In this document: positions 6,934 to 9,415 of the stretch, in pieces
Position numbering within the stretch: the first letter of the stretch is position 1
Layout: every line of letters starts with the position of its first letter
Source: Pseudobdellovibrio sp.
GTDB lineage: Bacteria; Bdellovibrionota; Bdellovibrionia; Bdellovibrionales; Bdellovibrionaceae
Assembly (NCBI GenBank): GCA_025449725.1
Contig: JANWIU010000130.1
Location: 1-9,415 of the forward strand
Length of the DNA stretch: 9,415 nt
Direction of reading: 5' to 3'
The notes under the pieces: generated by a model
What the model saw: only the letters and a program-made list of their open reading frames with translations
Database searches by the model: none
What the model was told of the DNA's origin: nothing
Program-made: the position numbers and the translations under genes

Positions 6934-8190
6934 GTGCGATTTTTGATCTCCGCCATTTTGGTTTTCAGCTTTGCGTTTCATCCGTCGGTTTTTGCCGCGG
7001 ATCAGATCGAATTTGAAGCGGGCGCAAGACCACGAACCACGGCTCAGGCCCGCCCTCTCACCACTCAAAATACAGTCGTTGTAGAAGCTCCGGTAGGAGA
7101 GCAAAAAGCCCGAATAACAGTAGCCGAGACCCGCGATATTCAACCGGGTCAGGTAGAACAGTTACTGGCAGACCCGAACATTCGAAACACCGACGTGATT
7201 CTCAGTACGGACAACACCGATGCAGCAAATGCCGCAGTCAAAGCGACCTCCGGTGCAAACGACAAAAGACTTTTAAGAATTATTCCGATTGGCCGACTTG
7301 CCAGCGCCAGTGAAAAACTGGCTTCAGGATTTAAAAACTATTATAGCAATGTTCAAGATACCCTTCGCAATGACCGCATCGGTCTGACGGTTTTAACCAT
7401 TACAGTCGGAATCGACACAATGATTTGGCTGCATGCTTCGTCATTTGATATTCATCAAAAAACTACAATGGTCATCATGAACCTGATCATGGCGGGAACC
7501 TTCGGTTTAGACCGCGACTTATGGGGGAAAATCAACAGACCTATCAAAAACCGTCTCATTAAAGTTTTTGACCGCTTCATTCCGGAAGGCCGCTTACAAA
7601 AAGTAAAAACAATTGCTTCACAGTATGTTGCTAACTTTTCACTGGGTGTAGGAATTCAGCTGACAAGAACCGGGCTGCTGTCTTTAGACCACATTAGCGA
7701 CGTCATTACGACCGGGTCGTTCTGGCTAACCGCAATGAAACTCAGCGGCTTAGTGACTTTAACAACATTTGCGTGGAGCGAACTTTACTCTGATGTGAAT
7801 GCAGAAAAAAATCCGGTCGCGAAGTCTATGCTGAAGAGAATGGGCGAAACGCGCGGAATGATCATGGCTCAATTGGCCAGTGTGGCCATGGTCTTACAGC
7901 CGCATGTTTACGGGAGCACTCCTATCGTGAGTTACATCATTCATGGCACTATCGGTTTGGTGGCACTGATGAACGCTCACCGAATCGTGAACTGGCTAGA
8001 AACAAATAAAGTGGTTAATAAAATCTACCGGAAAATTCAAACCTTTGAAAACTTCATCAATGTCGGTTTGAATATTGAAGACAGCCCACAGGCGCGAGCC
8101 AGAGAACAGACATTGCAATCGCGCTCGAATCAGCGAACGCAGCAACGTTCAGCCGGCAGATTACAGTGCCGAGCGCTGTTCGCCCGTTAA
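6934..8190 (+). CDS. Exported/inner-membrane multi-pass protein of unknown function
   Basis: I do not recognise this 418-residue protein. It starts with GTG behind a good ribosome binding site. Residues 1-21 look like a Sec signal peptide (Arg2, hydrophobic core, cleavage after VFA). Next comes a polar, Thr/Ala/Arg-rich stretch (about 22-147) without cysteines or an obvious fold. Several hydrophobic segments follow, at roughly 148-168, 177-191, 229-250, 258-280, 309-322 and 330-347; some are amphipathic or interrupted by charges, so the number of true membrane spans is uncertain. The C-terminus (about 385-418) is a Gln/Arg/Ser-rich, probably disordered tail. The layout suggests a periplasmic N-terminal part attached to a small membrane domain. 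It has its own likely promoter after pcnB, and its stop codon overlaps that of the convergent transketolase gene. No catalytic motif is visible. Confidence 0.75.
   Translation: MRFLISAILVFSFAFHPSVFAADQIEFEAGARPRTTAQARPLTTQNTVVVEAPVGEQKARITVAETRDIQPGQVEQLLADPNIRNTDVILSTDNTDAANAAVKATSGANDKRLLRIIPIGRLASASEKLASGFKNYYSNVQDTLRNDRIGLTVLTITVGIDTMIWLHASSFDIHQKTTMVIMNLIMAGTFGLDRDLWGKINRPIKNRLIKVFDRFIPEGRLQKVKTIASQYVANFSLGVGIQLTRTGLLSLDHISDVITTGSFWLTAMKLSGLVTLTTFAWSELYSDVNAEKNPVAKSMLKRMGETRGMIMAQLASVAMVLQPHVYGSTPIVSYIIHGTIGLVALMNAHRIVNWLETNKVVNKIYRKIQTFENFINVGLNIEDSPQARAREQTLQSRSNQRTQQRSAGRLQCRALFAR
8187..8190. other. Tail-to-tail stop codon overlap in a palindromic TTAA
   Basis: TTAA reads the same on both strands. 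Bases 8188-8190 are the TAA of the membrane-protein gene (+) and bases 8189-8187 are the TAA of the transketolase gene (-). The two genes therefore overlap by 4 bp, and no terminator hairpin can fit between them. Termination must occur inside the opposing gene or by another route. Confidence 0.95.
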
Positions 8191-9415
8191 TTTAAAGATT
8201 CAGCTGCCGTAACGATAGAATCGGAATCGATTCCGTGCTTACGGTAAAGATCAATCGCGTTGTAAGCGCTTTGCCCGAACTCACCATGAACACCGAGAGA
8301 CTTCAACTTCACCGGCACTTGCGAAAGTGCTAATTGATGAGAAACAAAAGTTCCCAGGCCCATCAAGACTTGATGATCTTCAACCGTTACAAGGCGTCCA
8401 TCACATTTTTTCAGAACTGATGCCAAAGCCGGAGTATCAAGTTTGTTCAGCATATTCAGATTAACGACGACAGACCCGATATTTTTATTTTTAAGTTTTT
8501 CACTTGCAGCTAATGCTTCTCCAACCAGAGATCCGGTTGTAACAATCGCCACATTCTTAGCTGAATTTACATTGTCCGCGAGAACCTGTAGAGCACCCGG
8601 TTTGTAAGTGATATTATTTTTTTCGTTTTTAAAAGTTTTAGGGAAGTTCTCACGGCCTAAAAAGAAGATTGAACTGTGAGGCTTTCTTCCGTTAACTTTA
8701 TCGTCTGCGAATTTCTCAATAACCTGAGTCATGAGAGCTTCCGCCTCTTCACTTGAACTTAAAGAATATAAATCAACACCCGGAATTGAAGCCAGCATCG
8801 CCATGTAGCTGAGCGCCTGATGTGAGGCCCCGTCTGCAGCATCTTGAAACCCAGTGTGCGAAAACACCCCGATCACCGGCGCTTCTGAAAGCATAGCCAT
8901 GGTCAGTGGTAGTGCTCCCTTAGTTACTCCAAACTGTGCAAACGTATCAACGACAGGGATATAACCCTGCTTCGATAAACCCGCCGCAGTTGAAACCATG
9001 TTGCTTTCGGCAACACCAACGTCAATTGATGCCTGCGGAAATTCTTTACGGAAACCGGCAACACCTGTAGAACCCGGCAAATCTGAAGTTACAGAAATAA
9101 CCGGTAAACCTTTTTTAAAGCAATTTACCATCGCTTTTGAAATACCTGTTTGGATCTTTTCGCCGGTATCAGGTTTAGCATTGGATTTAATTTCTTTTTC
9201 TTTAGCGACCAACTCTTCAATCCATGAATTGAAAATAGCAGGAACTTCTTCAGTACCGTAAATTTCTTTGATGAATTCAGGAAGCTCAGTCGGTGATTTA
9301 CATGGGAATCCGTGACCACCGCTTGCAGATTCAGCGGTCTTCTTTGTGCCGATGCCTTTAACCGTCTTCGCCCAGATGGCTACAGGCTGTTGCGGATTCT
9401 GCAATGCTTGTTGCA
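8187..9415 (-). CDS. tkt: Transketolase, C-terminal part (5' end off window)
   Basis: Transketolase moves two-carbon units between sugar phosphates in the non-oxidative pentose phosphate pathway, using thiamine diphosphate. The frame is open to the right edge (codons QQA precede the first possible start, a TTG at 9404), so the start and most of the cofactor-pyrophosphate domain lie outside. Counting from that TTG, AIWAKTVKGIG (9-19) and GGHGFP (29-34) are the end of the first domain. The pyrimidine-binding domain runs from about 82 to 255, with the cofactor-activating glutamate in VAESNM (Glu133) and DGASHQ at 191-196. The C-terminal domain begins near VAIVTTGSLVGEA. DGASHQAL resembles shorter or two-subunit transketolases more than the E. 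coli GEDGPTHQ type. Deoxyxylulose-5-phosphate synthase is a related alternative, but its signatures are absent. The gene converges on the membrane-protein gene with a 4-bp overlap. Confidence 0.9.
   Translation of the reverse strand, partial: QQALQNPQQPVAIWAKTVKGIGTKKTAESASGGHGFPCKSPTELPEFIKEIYGTEEVPAIFNSWIEELVAKEKEIKSNAKPDTGEKIQTGISKAMVNCFKKGLPVISVTSDLPGSTGVAGFRKEFPQASIDVGVAESNMVSTAAGLSKQGYIPVVDTFAQFGVTKGALPLTMAMLSEAPVIGVFSHTGFQDAADGASHQALSYMAMLASIPGVDLYSLSSSEEAEALMTQVIEKFADDKVNGRKPHSSIFFLGRENFPKTFKNEKNNITYKPGALQVLADNVNSAKNVAIVTTGSLVGEALAASEKLKNKNIGSVVVNLNMLNKLDTPALASVLKKCDGRLVTVEDHQVLMGLGTFVSHQLALSQVPVKLKSLGVHGEFGQSAYNAIDLYRKHGIDSDSIVTAAESLN

Noticed and set aside
6822..7143. Small open frames over the start of the membrane-protein gene (6822-7016 + and 7143-6838 -)
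   Set aside because: They overlap the signal peptide coding region in other frames and have no supported start or recognisable product.
9402..9404. TTG as the start of the transketolase gene
   Set aside because: The frame continues to the right edge, and the first domain that every transketolase needs is missing, so the gene is cut by the window.
1..9415. Mobile element, CRISPR array, phage or defence system
   Set aside because: No transposase, integrase, regularly spaced repeats, terminal inverted repeats or defence-type gene cluster can be seen. The genes are mostly housekeeping types with uniform character.

Overview
The window is about 9.4 kb of densely packed, moderately AT-rich bacterial chromosome. 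It shows no insertion sequence, prophage, CRISPR array, tRNA or rRNA. A Gram-negative host is indicated by an exported PBP4-type peptidoglycan DD-peptidase, a PcnB-type poly(A) polymerase, and a signal peptide followed by membrane segments in an unrecognised protein. The mix of codon use and gene types would suit a Bdellovibrionota (Bdellovibrio/Bacteriovorax-like) genome, but that is an impression, not a demonstration.

Layout, left to right. (1) A protein cut by the left edge (to 1441, +), with a degenerate uracil-DNA-glycosylase-like region, ends at a strong intrinsic terminator (1462-1504). (2) A PBP4/DacB-type DD-carboxypeptidase (1583-2857, +) has its own likely promoter (1533-1561). It ends at a hairpin (2858-2886) that can terminate transcription from both sides. 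(3) On the minus strand, an alpha/beta hydrolase (5527-4709) is followed by a DEAD-box RNA helicase (4614-2914). The helicase frame is intact end to end except for one in-frame TAA at 4173-4171, between the TPGR and DEAD motifs. (4) Divergent from the hydrolase, 48 bp away, is pcnB (5576-6772, +). (5) An exported or membrane-anchored multi-pass protein of unknown function (6934-8190, +) follows, with a likely promoter at 6846-6875. (6) Convergent to it is the C-terminal two thirds of a transketolase (9415-8187, -), cut by the right edge. These last two genes overlap tail to tail by 4 bp in a palindromic TTAA.

Nothing here reads as one dedicated multi-gene system. The clearest functional link is RNA metabolism: pcnB lies divergently beside a transcription unit carrying a RhlB-like DEAD-box helicase with an RGG-rich tail. 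Both families act in 3'-end-dependent RNA decay in other bacteria. The most notable sequence-level feature is the single nonsense codon that splits the otherwise well-preserved helicase. The least explained genes are the UDG-like protein and the multi-pass membrane protein.
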